Below, in pieces: positions 24,342-30,995 of a DNA stretch of 64,000 nt. Below the pieces are notes generated by a model. It ran no database searches. It was not told where the DNA came from and saw only the letters and a program-made list of their open reading frames with translations. The DNA comes from Mycolicibacterium hippocampi. Its GTDB lineage: Bacteria; Actinomycetota; Actinomycetes; Mycobacteriales; Mycobacteriaceae. The first letter of the stretch is position 1. Every line of letters starts with the position of its first letter. The DNA is taken from positions 4,960,001 through 5,024,000 of the forward strand of contig NZ_BLLB01000002.1 of NCBI RefSeq assembly GCF_010723735.1. The letters are read 5' to 3'. Both the position numbers and the translations under genes were made by a program.

Positions 24342-25952
24342 CTAGGTGCCCGGTTGGGCTCCGCTGTGGGCCGGCTGTGCATCGCCGGGCAGCCTGACGG
24401 TGAATTCCGTTCTGCCCGGGACACTGTGCACTTCGATCGTGCCGCGGTGTGCCCGCACCACCGCGTCGACGATCGCCAGGCCGAGCCCGGTGCTGCCGTC
24501 CCGTCGCGAACGCGAGGAGTCACCGCGCGCGAACCGCTCGAACACATCGGGCTGCAGCCAGGGTGGGATGCCCGGCCCGTCGTCGAGGACGGTCAACACC
24601 GCGTCGGCCCGGTCACCCACCGCCAGCGATGTGGTGACAGAGGTGCCCGGCGGGGTGTGGATACGGGCATTGGCCAGCAGGTTGGCCAGCACCTGGTGCA
24701 GACGCGCCTCGTCTCCGACGACCATGACGGGTTCGTCGGGCAGATCCAGCTCCCATTTGTGCTCCGAACCGGCGATGTGCGCGTCGCTGACCGCGTCCAC
24801 GACCAGGCGGGTCAGGTCGACCGGATCCCGCTGCAAGGGACGTCCGGTGTCCAGGCGGGCCAGCAGCAGCAGGTCCTCGACGAGGTGGGTCATCCGCTCG
24901 GTCTCGGATTCGACGCGGCTCATCGCGTGGGCGACGTCCTCGGGCAGTTCGCTCTGCTTGCGTTGGGCCAGTTCGGTATAACCGCGGATGGCCGCCAGGG
25001 GCGTACGCAACTCATGGCTGGCGTCGGCGACGAACTGCCGCACCCGGGTCTCGCTGGCCTGGCGCGCCGACAGCGCCCCGGCGATGCGGTCGAGCATGCG
25101 GTTCAGCGCGCCGGAGAGCTGGCCGATCTCGGTGTGCGCGGCGGCCGGATCGACCTTGACGATCGGTGTCGGCAACCGCACCTCACCTCGGTCCAACTCC
25201 AGATCGGCGACCTGCTGGGCGGCCGCGGACACCCGCGCGAGCGGCTCGAGCTGGCGCCGGACGATGACGATGCCCGCCGTCGCTGCGGCCAGTAGGGCGA
25301 CGGCGCCGACCACACAGAAGATGACGAATACCCAGAGCATGGTGTCGTCGACATCGGCAGTGGGCAGGCCGGTGACGATGGCCTCGCCCGGGTGGTGGGC
25401 AGGCGAGCTCACTACCCGATAACGGCCGAGCCGCTCGAGGTCGAGCGTCCTGGGACGCATGTCGACGGGAAGCTCGGCGAGTTGCTGGGCCGCTGCCGAG
25501 GAGATCGCGGCGCGGGACCCGTCGGTGGTGATGACGCCGGCGTCCAGCACGGATCCTTGCGACACGACCGCGCCGACCGTGCGGATCGCCTGGCCCGGCG
25601 CGTTGAGGAAGGCCGGACCCACCTCGTCGCCGTCGCGGATGACCACGCGAGGCGCGGAGCCGGGCGGCCGGGGCAGGCCGGGCTGCCGCATCATCGGCGG
25701 GCCCATACCGGGCGGTGGCGGTGGCGGCCCGAAGTCGAAAATCATCGCCGAGCGCCTGGCGGCCTCCACCACCTGTTCGTCGAGCTGGTTCATCAAGAAC
25801 CGTTGCAGCGCAAACTCGGTGGCGATGCCGATGCCCGCGCACACCGCCGCCAGCAGCACGACCTGGGTGACCAGCAGACGCGTCCGCAGCGACCAGCCGC
25901 GCGGCGCGCGCCAGCCCGCCCGCGCAGAATCAGCGCGCGGGCTTGAGGACAT
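24342..25952 (-). CDS. trcS: TrcS-like sensor histidine kinase
   Basis: A 536-residue kinase. The first helix (about residues 25-45) is followed by a periplasmic domain with a poly-Pro run (FGPPPPPPGMGPP), a second helix (about 225-250), HAMP, HisKA with FVADASHELRTPLAAIRGY (phospho-His), the N box NLLANARIHTPPG, DDGPGIP and GSTGLGLAIV. The arrangement and paired regulator resemble M. tuberculosis TrcS (Rv1032c). I start at ATG 25952, overlapping the regulator stop by 23 bp; an ATG three codons earlier is possible. It is cotranscribed with three glycosyltransferases, suggesting an envelope signal. Confidence 0.82.
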   Translation of the reverse strand: MSSSPRADSARAGWRAPRGWSLRTRLLVTQVVLLAAVCAGIGIATEFALQRFLMNQLDEQVVEAARRSAMIFDFGPPPPPPGMGPPMMRQPGLPRPPGSAPRVVIRDGDEVGPAFLNAPGQAIRTVGAVVSQGSVLDAGVITTDGSRAAISSAAAQQLAELPVDMRPRTLDLERLGRYRVVSSPAHHPGEAIVTGLPTADVDDTMLWVFVIFCVVGAVALLAAATAGIVIVRRQLEPLARVSAAAQQVADLELDRGEVRLPTPIVKVDPAAAHTEIGQLSGALNRMLDRIAGALSARQASETRVRQFVADASHELRTPLAAIRGYTELAQRKQSELPEDVAHAMSRVESETERMTHLVEDLLLLARLDTGRPLQRDPVDLTRLVVDAVSDAHIAGSEHKWELDLPDEPVMVVGDEARLHQVLANLLANARIHTPPGTSVTTSLAVGDRADAVLTVLDDGPGIPPWLQPDVFERFARGDSSRSRRDGSTGLGLAIVDAVVRAHRGTIEVHSVPGRTEFTVRLPGDAQPAHSGAQPGT

Positions 25953-26787
25953 AGCCCGCACCCCGCAACGTGTGGATCATCGGTTCCCGTCCGCTGTCGA
26001 TCTTCTTGCGCAGGTAGGACACGTACAGCTCGACGATGTTCGACCGCCCGCCGAAGTCATAGCTCCACACCCGATCGAGGATCTGCGCCTTGCTCAGCAC
26101 CCGTTTGGCATTGCGCATCATGAACCGCAACAGTTCGAACTCCGTCGCGGTCAGCGAGATGACGTCGCCGGCGCGAGTCACCTCATGGCTGTCTTCGTCG
26201 AGCACGAGGTCTCCGACGACGATCTTGGCCCCGCCGCCCTCGGTGGTCACGCCGGTGCGCCGCAGCAGTGCCCGCAGCCGCAGCACCACCTCTTCGAGGC
26301 TGAACGGCTTGGTCACGTAGTCATCACCACCGGCGGTCAGGCCCGCGATGCGGTCCTCGACCGAGTCCTTGGCGGTGAGCAGCAGCAGCGGCAGCCCCGG
26401 GATCTGCTCACGCAGCTTGCGCAGCACCTCCAGCCCGCTCATGTCCGGCAGCATCACGTCGAGCACGACCACGTCAGGCGGCGTCTCCCTGGCGAGTGCG
26501 ATCGCGGTGGCACCGTCGCCGGCGGTCACGATCTCCCAGCCCTCGTAACGCAGCGCCATGGATACCAACTCGGCGAGCACTGGCTCGTCGTCGACGACGA
26601 GGACGTGGATGGGACTTCCGTCCGCGCGGCGCATCACCACCCGGGCACCGTCGCCGGAGGCGGCGAAACCGGCACCGTCGCCGGAGGCGGCGAAACCGGC
26701 ACCGTCGCCGGAGGCGGCGAAACCGGCACCGTCGCCGGAGGCGGCGAAACCGGCACCATCGCCGTCGGAAACAGGGGTGTCGGCCAC
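25930..26787 (-). CDS. trcR: TrcR-like OmpR-family response regulator with repeat-encoded N-terminus
   Basis: The conserved part (from MRRADGSPIHVLVVDDEP, ATG 26634) has a receiver domain with VVVLDVMLPD (phospho-Asp), LLLTAKD and TKPFS, and an OmpR winged helix ending SYLRKKIDSGREPMIHTLRGAGYVL. RADGSPI matches M. tuberculosis TrcR. I extend to GTG 26787 because CATAAT lies 6 nt before it, as for a leaderless start, and the reading frame stays open through four 27-bp repeats encoding GDGAGFAAS units. If translation starts at 26634 the protein is 234 residues and the repeats are untranslated. Domain call is firm; start is not. Confidence 0.8.
   Translation of the reverse strand: MADTPVSDGDGAGFAASGDGAGFAASGDGAGFAASGDGAGFAASGDGARVVMRRADGSPIHVLVVDDEPVLAELVSMALRYEGWEIVTAGDGATAIALARETPPDVVVLDVMLPDMSGLEVLRKLREQIPGLPLLLLTAKDSVEDRIAGLTAGGDDYVTKPFSLEEVVLRLRALLRRTGVTTEGGGAKIVVGDLVLDEDSHEVTRAGDVISLTATEFELLRFMMRNAKRVLSKAQILDRVWSYDFGGRSNIVELYVSYLRKKIDSGREPMIHTLRGAGYVLKPAR
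26644..26775. repeat. 27-bp minisatellite, four exact copies plus a decayed fifth
   Basis: Exact units begin at 26644, 26671, 26698 and 26725 with GGCACCGTCGCCGGAGG; a degenerate unit follows from 26752. The period is a multiple of three, so copy-number change keeps the response-regulator frame open. There are no spacers, so it is not CRISPR. It resembles VNTR loci used for strain typing. Confidence 0.85.
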
Positions 26788-26793
26788 TGACCC

Positions 26794-26799
26794 ATTATG
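26794..26799 (-). promoter_or_regulatory. -10 box of the trcRS-glycosyltransferase operon
   Basis: CATAAT on the minus strand ends 6 nt before GTG 26787. It supports a leaderless start and places the 11-bp direct repeats at 26821-26853 about 35-65 bp upstream of transcription start. Confidence 0.5.
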
Positions 26800-26820
26800 T
26801 GCCCGGGCGCTAGGCGCACT

Positions 26821-26856
26821 CTGTGCCGTTACTGTGCGCAGGCTGTGAACGTTCAC
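26821..26856. promoter_or_regulatory. Three CTGTG direct repeats with 11-bp period (OmpR-type box)
   Basis: CTGTG starts at 26821, 26832 and 26843, exactly 11 bp apart, the geometry of OmpR/PhoB-family direct-repeat boxes. The third overlaps the perfect palindrome GTGAACGTTCAC (26845-26856). The site lies between the TrcR-like gene and the divergent small membrane protein, so both may be controlled. Confidence 0.55.
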
Positions 26857-26917
26857 CCACATCCGATGCTGGGTCGCCGCACAGCCCGTGCACATCGGGC
26901 GGATCCAGTGTGATGGC

Positions 26918-27148
26918 ATGAGCAACGACGACGTGATGTTCGACGACTCCGTATGGGGCAGCCCGCAACCGGGGCCGCGGCGCTGGAGCGCTCGTGAGAC
27001 GGCGGTGGCCGTCGGTATCGCGGCGGTCATCGCGGGGCTCGGCGGGGCGGCGATCTATGCGGCGACCTCGGAGTCCGCACCTGCGCTCGGACCACCTGAC
27101 CACCCGGCTCTCGGCCGGTCAGGACCTGGGCAACCGCCGATCCGATAG
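26918..27148 (+). CDS. Small single-pass membrane protein, function unknown
   Basis: A 76-residue protein: acidic N-terminus (MSNDDVMFDDSVWG), a Pro/Arg linker, one transmembrane helix (ETAVAVGIAAVIAGLGGAAIYAA, about residues 30-52) and a Pro-rich extracytoplasmic tail. I do not recognise a named family. ATG 26918 is preceded at 6 nt by CAGTGT, compatible with leaderless initiation. It is divergent from the TrcR-like operon across a shared 130-bp region holding the CTGTG repeats, so it may be a regulon member. Confidence 0.6.
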   Translation: MSNDDVMFDDSVWGSPQPGPRRWSARETAVAVGIAAVIAGLGGAAIYAATSESAPALGPPDHPALGRSGPGQPPIR

Positions 27149-27213
27149 CGGCAGCCCGGTGCCGATCAGCCACGCCGAGGACACCTGAACGGGCTGTGTC
27201 AACACATTTCTCC

Positions 27214-27219
27214 TAACCT
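27214..27219 (+). promoter_or_regulatory. -10 box of the opp operon
   Basis: TAACCT matches TANNNT and lies 6 nt before ATG 27226 of the leader ORF. No good -35 is seen. Confidence 0.55.
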
Positions 27220-27225
27220 GTCCGA

Positions 27226-27255
27226 ATGCAGCCCAGCGGCGGACCCACCGCATGA
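27226..27255 (+). CDS. Leaderless 9-codon ORF coupled to oppB
   Basis: ATG 27226 opens MQPSGGPTA-stop. Its TGA overlaps the oppB ATG as ATGA (27252-27255). With TAACCT 6 nt upstream the transcript should start at this ATG. OppB itself has no clear ribosome site, so its translation probably depends on reinitiation after this mini-ORF. The layout copies that before cysD. Translation is inferred, not shown. Confidence 0.55.
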   Translation: MQPSGGPTA

Positions 27256-28229
27256 CCCGCTTCCTCGCGCGTCGGCTGCTCAACTACATCGTGCTGCTGG
27301 GCATCGCGTCGTTCCTCACGTTCACGCTGACGTCGCTGACGTTCGAACCGCTCGACAGCCTGCTGGAACGCAACCCGCGGCCTCCCCAGTCCGTCATCGA
27401 CGCCAAGGCCGCCGAGCTGGAGCTCGACGAACCGATTCCGGTCCGCTACGCGAACTGGGTGTCGGGGGCGGTCCGCGGGGACTTCGGGACCACGGTCACC
27501 GGTCAGCCGGTCACCGAGGAGCTGTGGCGTCGCATCGGGGTGAGCCTGCGGTTGGTCGTGATCGGTTCGGTGGTGGGCACCGTCGTCGGCGTCGTCGTCG
27601 GCGCGTGGGGCGCGGTCCGCCAGTACCGGCTCTCCGACCGGGCCGTCACCGTGGCATCTCTGCTGATCCTGAGCACCCCGACCTTCGTGGTGGCCAACCT
27701 GCTGATCCTGGGCGCGCTGAAGGTGAACTCGGTCCTGGGGATACAGCTGTTCGAGTACACCGGGGAGACGTCACCGGACGCGGTGGGGGGCGCCTGGAAT
27801 CAGTTCGTCGACCGGCTGCAGCATCTGGTCCTGCCCACCTTCACGCTCGCGCTGGCGTCGATCGCCGGGTTCAGCCGCTACCAGCGCAACGCGATGCTCG
27901 ACGTGCTCGGACAGGACTTCATCCGAACCGCGCGGGCCAAGGGGCTGACCCGGCGGCGGGCGCTGTTCAAGCACGGCCTGCGCACCGCGCTCATCCCGAT
28001 GGCGACGCTGTTCGCCTACGGCGTCAGCGCCCTGGTCACCGGCGCGGTGTTCGTCGAGAAGATCTTCGGGTGGCACGGCATGGGTGAGTGGGTGGTGCAG
28101 GGTATCGCCTCCCAGGACACCAACATCATCGCCGCGATCACGGTCTTCTCCGGGGCGACGATCCTGCTGGCGGGGTTGCTGTCCGACGTGATCTACGCCG
28201 CGCTCGACCCGAGGGTGCGTGCGTCGTGA
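27252..28229 (+). CDS. oppB: Oligopeptide/dipeptide ABC transporter permease OppB
   Basis: A 325-residue permease with six helices. Family features are the N-terminal MTRFLARRLLNYIVLLGIASFLTF, a periplasmic segment with LELDEPIPVRYANWVSGAVRGDFGTT, and the EAA-like loop IRTARAKGLTRRRALFKHGLRTALIP that docks the ATPase. Corresponds by order to Rv1283c. It begins at the ATGA junction with the leader ORF and ends in a 4-bp GTGA overlap with oppC, so the operon is tightly coupled. Substrate is a peptide or similar solute. Confidence 0.9.
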   Translation: MTRFLARRLLNYIVLLGIASFLTFTLTSLTFEPLDSLLERNPRPPQSVIDAKAAELELDEPIPVRYANWVSGAVRGDFGTTVTGQPVTEELWRRIGVSLRLVVIGSVVGTVVGVVVGAWGAVRQYRLSDRAVTVASLLILSTPTFVVANLLILGALKVNSVLGIQLFEYTGETSPDAVGGAWNQFVDRLQHLVLPTFTLALASIAGFSRYQRNAMLDVLGQDFIRTARAKGLTRRRALFKHGLRTALIPMATLFAYGVSALVTGAVFVEKIFGWHGMGEWVVQGIASQDTNIIAAITVFSGATILLAGLLSDVIYAALDPRVRAS

Positions 28230-29149
28230 GCGAATCATCGACCGAATACCAGTTCGTCTCCCGGCGCACGCTGGTGCTGCGACGCTTCCTGCGCAACCGG
28301 GCGGCCGTGGTGTCGCTGGTGGTGCTGTGTCTGCTGTTCGTGGGCTGCTACGCGTTGCCCCCGCTGCTGCCCTATTCCTACAACGATCTGGACTACTACG
28401 CCCTGCAGCAGCCACCGACCACCGAGCACTGGTTCGGCACGAACGCGCTGGGCCAGGACCTGCTCGCGCAGACTCTGCGCGGTATGCAGAAATCGCTGCT
28501 GATCGGTGTCTGTGTGGCGTTCATCTCGACGATCATCGCGGCGACGGTCGGCGCGATCGCCGGGTATTTCGGCGGCTGGCGCGACCGGTCGTTGATGTGG
28601 CTCGTCGACCTGCTGCTGGTCGTTCCGAGCTTCATCCTTATCGCGATCGTCACACCCCGGATCAGAGAGTCCGGCACCGTCCTCTGGCTCATCCTGTTGC
28701 TGGCGGTGTTCAGCTGGATGATCAGCTCCAGGATGGTGCGCGGCATGACGATGAGCTTGCGGGAGCGCGAATTCGTGGTCGCCGCGCGATACATGGGCGT
28801 CAGCCACTGGCGCATCATCGTCCGTCACATCCTGCCCAACGTGGCGTCCATCCTGATCATCGACACCGCGTTGAACGTCGGCCTGGCCATCCTGGCGGAG
28901 ACCGGTCTGAGCTTCCTCGGCTTCGGGGTGCAACCTCCCGACGTGTCGTTGGGGACCCTGATCGCCGACGGCACCCGGTCGGTGACGACGTTCCCGTGGG
29001 TGTTCCTGTTCCCCGCCGGAATGCTGGTGGCGATCGTGTTGTGCGCCAACCTCATCGGCGACGGGCTGCGCGACGCCCTGGACCCGGCCGCGCGACCCGC
29101 CCCGAGCCGTAGCCGGCGCCGCGCGCAGAAGGCGGAGCGCCGCCCATGA
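28226..29149 (+). CDS. oppC: Oligopeptide/dipeptide ABC transporter permease OppC
   Basis: A 307-residue second permease. The OppC N-terminal region RRFLRNRAAVVSLVVLCLLF forms helix 1, followed by HWFGTNALGQDLLAQTLRGMQKSLLIG and the ATPase-docking loop VVAARYMGVSHWRIIVRHILPNV. The C-terminal tail is rich in Arg and Pro. GTG 28226 overlaps the oppB stop; a longer frame from 28088 lies inside oppB and is rejected. It overlaps the ATPase gene by 4 bp. Confidence 0.9.
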   Translation: MSESSTEYQFVSRRTLVLRRFLRNRAAVVSLVVLCLLFVGCYALPPLLPYSYNDLDYYALQQPPTTEHWFGTNALGQDLLAQTLRGMQKSLLIGVCVAFISTIIAATVGAIAGYFGGWRDRSLMWLVDLLLVVPSFILIAIVTPRIRESGTVLWLILLLAVFSWMISSRMVRGMTMSLREREFVVAARYMGVSHWRIIVRHILPNVASILIIDTALNVGLAILAETGLSFLGFGVQPPDVSLGTLIADGTRSVTTFPWVFLFPAGMLVAIVLCANLIGDGLRDALDPAARPAPSRSRRRAQKAERRP

Positions 29150-30984
29150 CCCTTCTCGAGGTACGAGGTCTGACGGTCGGCTTCGCCACCGACACCGAAC
29201 ACGTGGCCGCCGTGCGCGGCCTGGACTACCACGTCGAAGCCGGTGAAGTCGTCGCGCTGGTCGGCGAATCCGGCGCGGGGAAGTCGGCGGGCGCGATGGC
29301 TGTCATCGGCCTGCTCCCCCCGTACGCCGAGGTGTCGGGTTCGGTCCAGTTGCACGGCGAGGAACTGCTGGGTCTGTCCGACCAGCAGATGTCCCGCATC
29401 CGGGGCCGCAGGATCGGCACCGTCTTCCAGGACCCGATGTCGGCGCTGACCCCGGTCTACAGCGTCGGCGACCAGATCGCCGAGGCGATCCAGATCCACC
29501 ACGGCGACGTCAGCGGCAGGGCGGCGCGCACCCGCGCCGTCGAGCTGCTCGAACTGGTCGGGATCGCCCAGCCGCAGCGACGAGCTCGCGCGTTCCCGCA
29601 CGAACTGTCCGGCGGGGAACGCCAGCGCGTCGTCATCGCGATCGCGATCGCCAACGACCCCGACCTACTGATCTGCGACGAACCCACGACCGCGCTCGAC
29701 GTCACTGTGCAGGCGCAGATCCTCGACGTGCTGCGCACGGCCCGCGACGTCACCGGCGCCGGGGTGCTGATCATCACCCACGATCTCGGCGTCGTCGCGG
29801 AGTTCGCCGACCGCGCCCTGGTGATGTACGCCGGGCGGGCGGTGGAGACGGCTCCGGTCGCCGATCTGTACCGCAGCCGCCGGATGCCCTACACCGCCGG
29901 TCTGCTCGGCTCGGTCCCGCGCCTGGACGCAGACCAGGGTGCCCGGCTGGTGCCGATCCCCGGCGCTCCCCCGTCACTGGCGGCGTTGCCTGCAGGCTGC
30001 CCGTTCACCCCGCGGTGTCCGCTCGCCATCGACGCCTGCCACGCGCAGGAGCCGGAACTCGAGACGGTCGGCGCCGATCACCGGGTTGCCTGCATCCGCA
30101 GTGACGAAGTCGCCGGCCGCAGCGCCGCCGAGATCTACGGCCTGTCGACCGGACCGCAGCCGGTGGTCGGCCCGGCGGCCGACGAATCCGTCGTGCTGCG
30201 CGTTCGCGATCTGGTCAAGACGTACACGTTGACCAAGGGAGTGGTGCTGCGCCGCCGGATCGGTGAGGTACGCGCTGTCGACGGCATCGGTTTCGAGTTG
30301 CAGCAGGGTCGCACCCTGGGCATCGTCGGGGAATCGGGCTCGGGCAAGTCGACGACACTGCATCAGATCCTGGATCTCACCGCACCCCAGGGCGGATCCA
30401 TCGAGGTGCTCGGCGCCGACGTCGCCACGTTGGACAGACGCTCCCGCAAGGTGTTGCGGGGTGACCTGCAGGTGGTGTTCCAGGATCCGGTCGCGTCCCT
30501 GGATCCCCGGCTGCCGGTGTTCGATGTGCTGGCAGAGCCGCTACGGGCCAACGGCTTCGACAAGAACACAATCGATGACCGGGTGGCCGGACTGCTCGCC
30601 GAGGTCGGGTTGCGCCGGGAGGACGCCGGCAGGTACCCGGCGGAATTCTCCGGCGGCCAGAAGCAGCGCATCGGTATCGCCCGGGCGCTGGCATTACAAC
30701 CGAAGATCCTGGCGCTCGACGAGCCGGTGTCTGCGCTGGACGTGTCCATCCAGGCCGGCATCATCAACCTGCTGCTCGATCTGCAGGACCGCCTCGGACT
30801 GGCCTACCTGTTCGTCTCCCACGACCTGTCGGTGGTCAAACACCTCGCCCATCGGGTGGCGGTGATGCACAAGGGCGTGATCGTCGAGCAGGGTGACGGT
30901 GAGCAGGTTTTCGCCCACCCCCGACACGAGTACACACGCCGGTTGCTGGCTGCGGTGCCGCGGCCGCCGGCGGATCACGGATAA
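29146..30984 (+). CDS. oppD: Fused oligopeptide ABC transporter ATPase OppDF
   Basis: A 612-residue tandem ATPase. Cassette one: Walker A GESGAGKSA (last residue Ala rather than Ser/Thr followed by Gly), signature LSGGERQRVVIAIAIA, Walker B LLICDEPTTALD, and the Opp C-terminal Cys-rich ILF (GCPFTPRCPLAIDAC...C), which in homologues can bind an Fe-S cluster. Cassette two: GESGSGKST, FSGGQKQRIGIARAL, ILALDEPVSALD. It energises OppBC. The fusion equals M. tuberculosis OppD (Rv1281c). Start overlaps oppC by 4 bp. Confidence 0.92.
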   Translation: MTLLEVRGLTVGFATDTEHVAAVRGLDYHVEAGEVVALVGESGAGKSAGAMAVIGLLPPYAEVSGSVQLHGEELLGLSDQQMSRIRGRRIGTVFQDPMSALTPVYSVGDQIAEAIQIHHGDVSGRAARTRAVELLELVGIAQPQRRARAFPHELSGGERQRVVIAIAIANDPDLLICDEPTTALDVTVQAQILDVLRTARDVTGAGVLIITHDLGVVAEFADRALVMYAGRAVETAPVADLYRSRRMPYTAGLLGSVPRLDADQGARLVPIPGAPPSLAALPAGCPFTPRCPLAIDACHAQEPELETVGADHRVACIRSDEVAGRSAAEIYGLSTGPQPVVGPAADESVVLRVRDLVKTYTLTKGVVLRRRIGEVRAVDGIGFELQQGRTLGIVGESGSGKSTTLHQILDLTAPQGGSIEVLGADVATLDRRSRKVLRGDLQVVFQDPVASLDPRLPVFDVLAEPLRANGFDKNTIDDRVAGLLAEVGLRREDAGRYPAEFSGGQKQRIGIARALALQPKILALDEPVSALDVSIQAGIINLLLDLQDRLGLAYLFVSHDLSVVKHLAHRVAVMHKGVIVEQGDGEQVFAHPRHEYTRRLLAAVPRPPADHG

Positions 30985-30995
30985 AGTCGGTGGGC

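Noticed and set aside
26644..26775. Short tandem repeats as a CRISPR array
   Set aside because: Units are directly adjacent with no spacers, and no cas genes are present.
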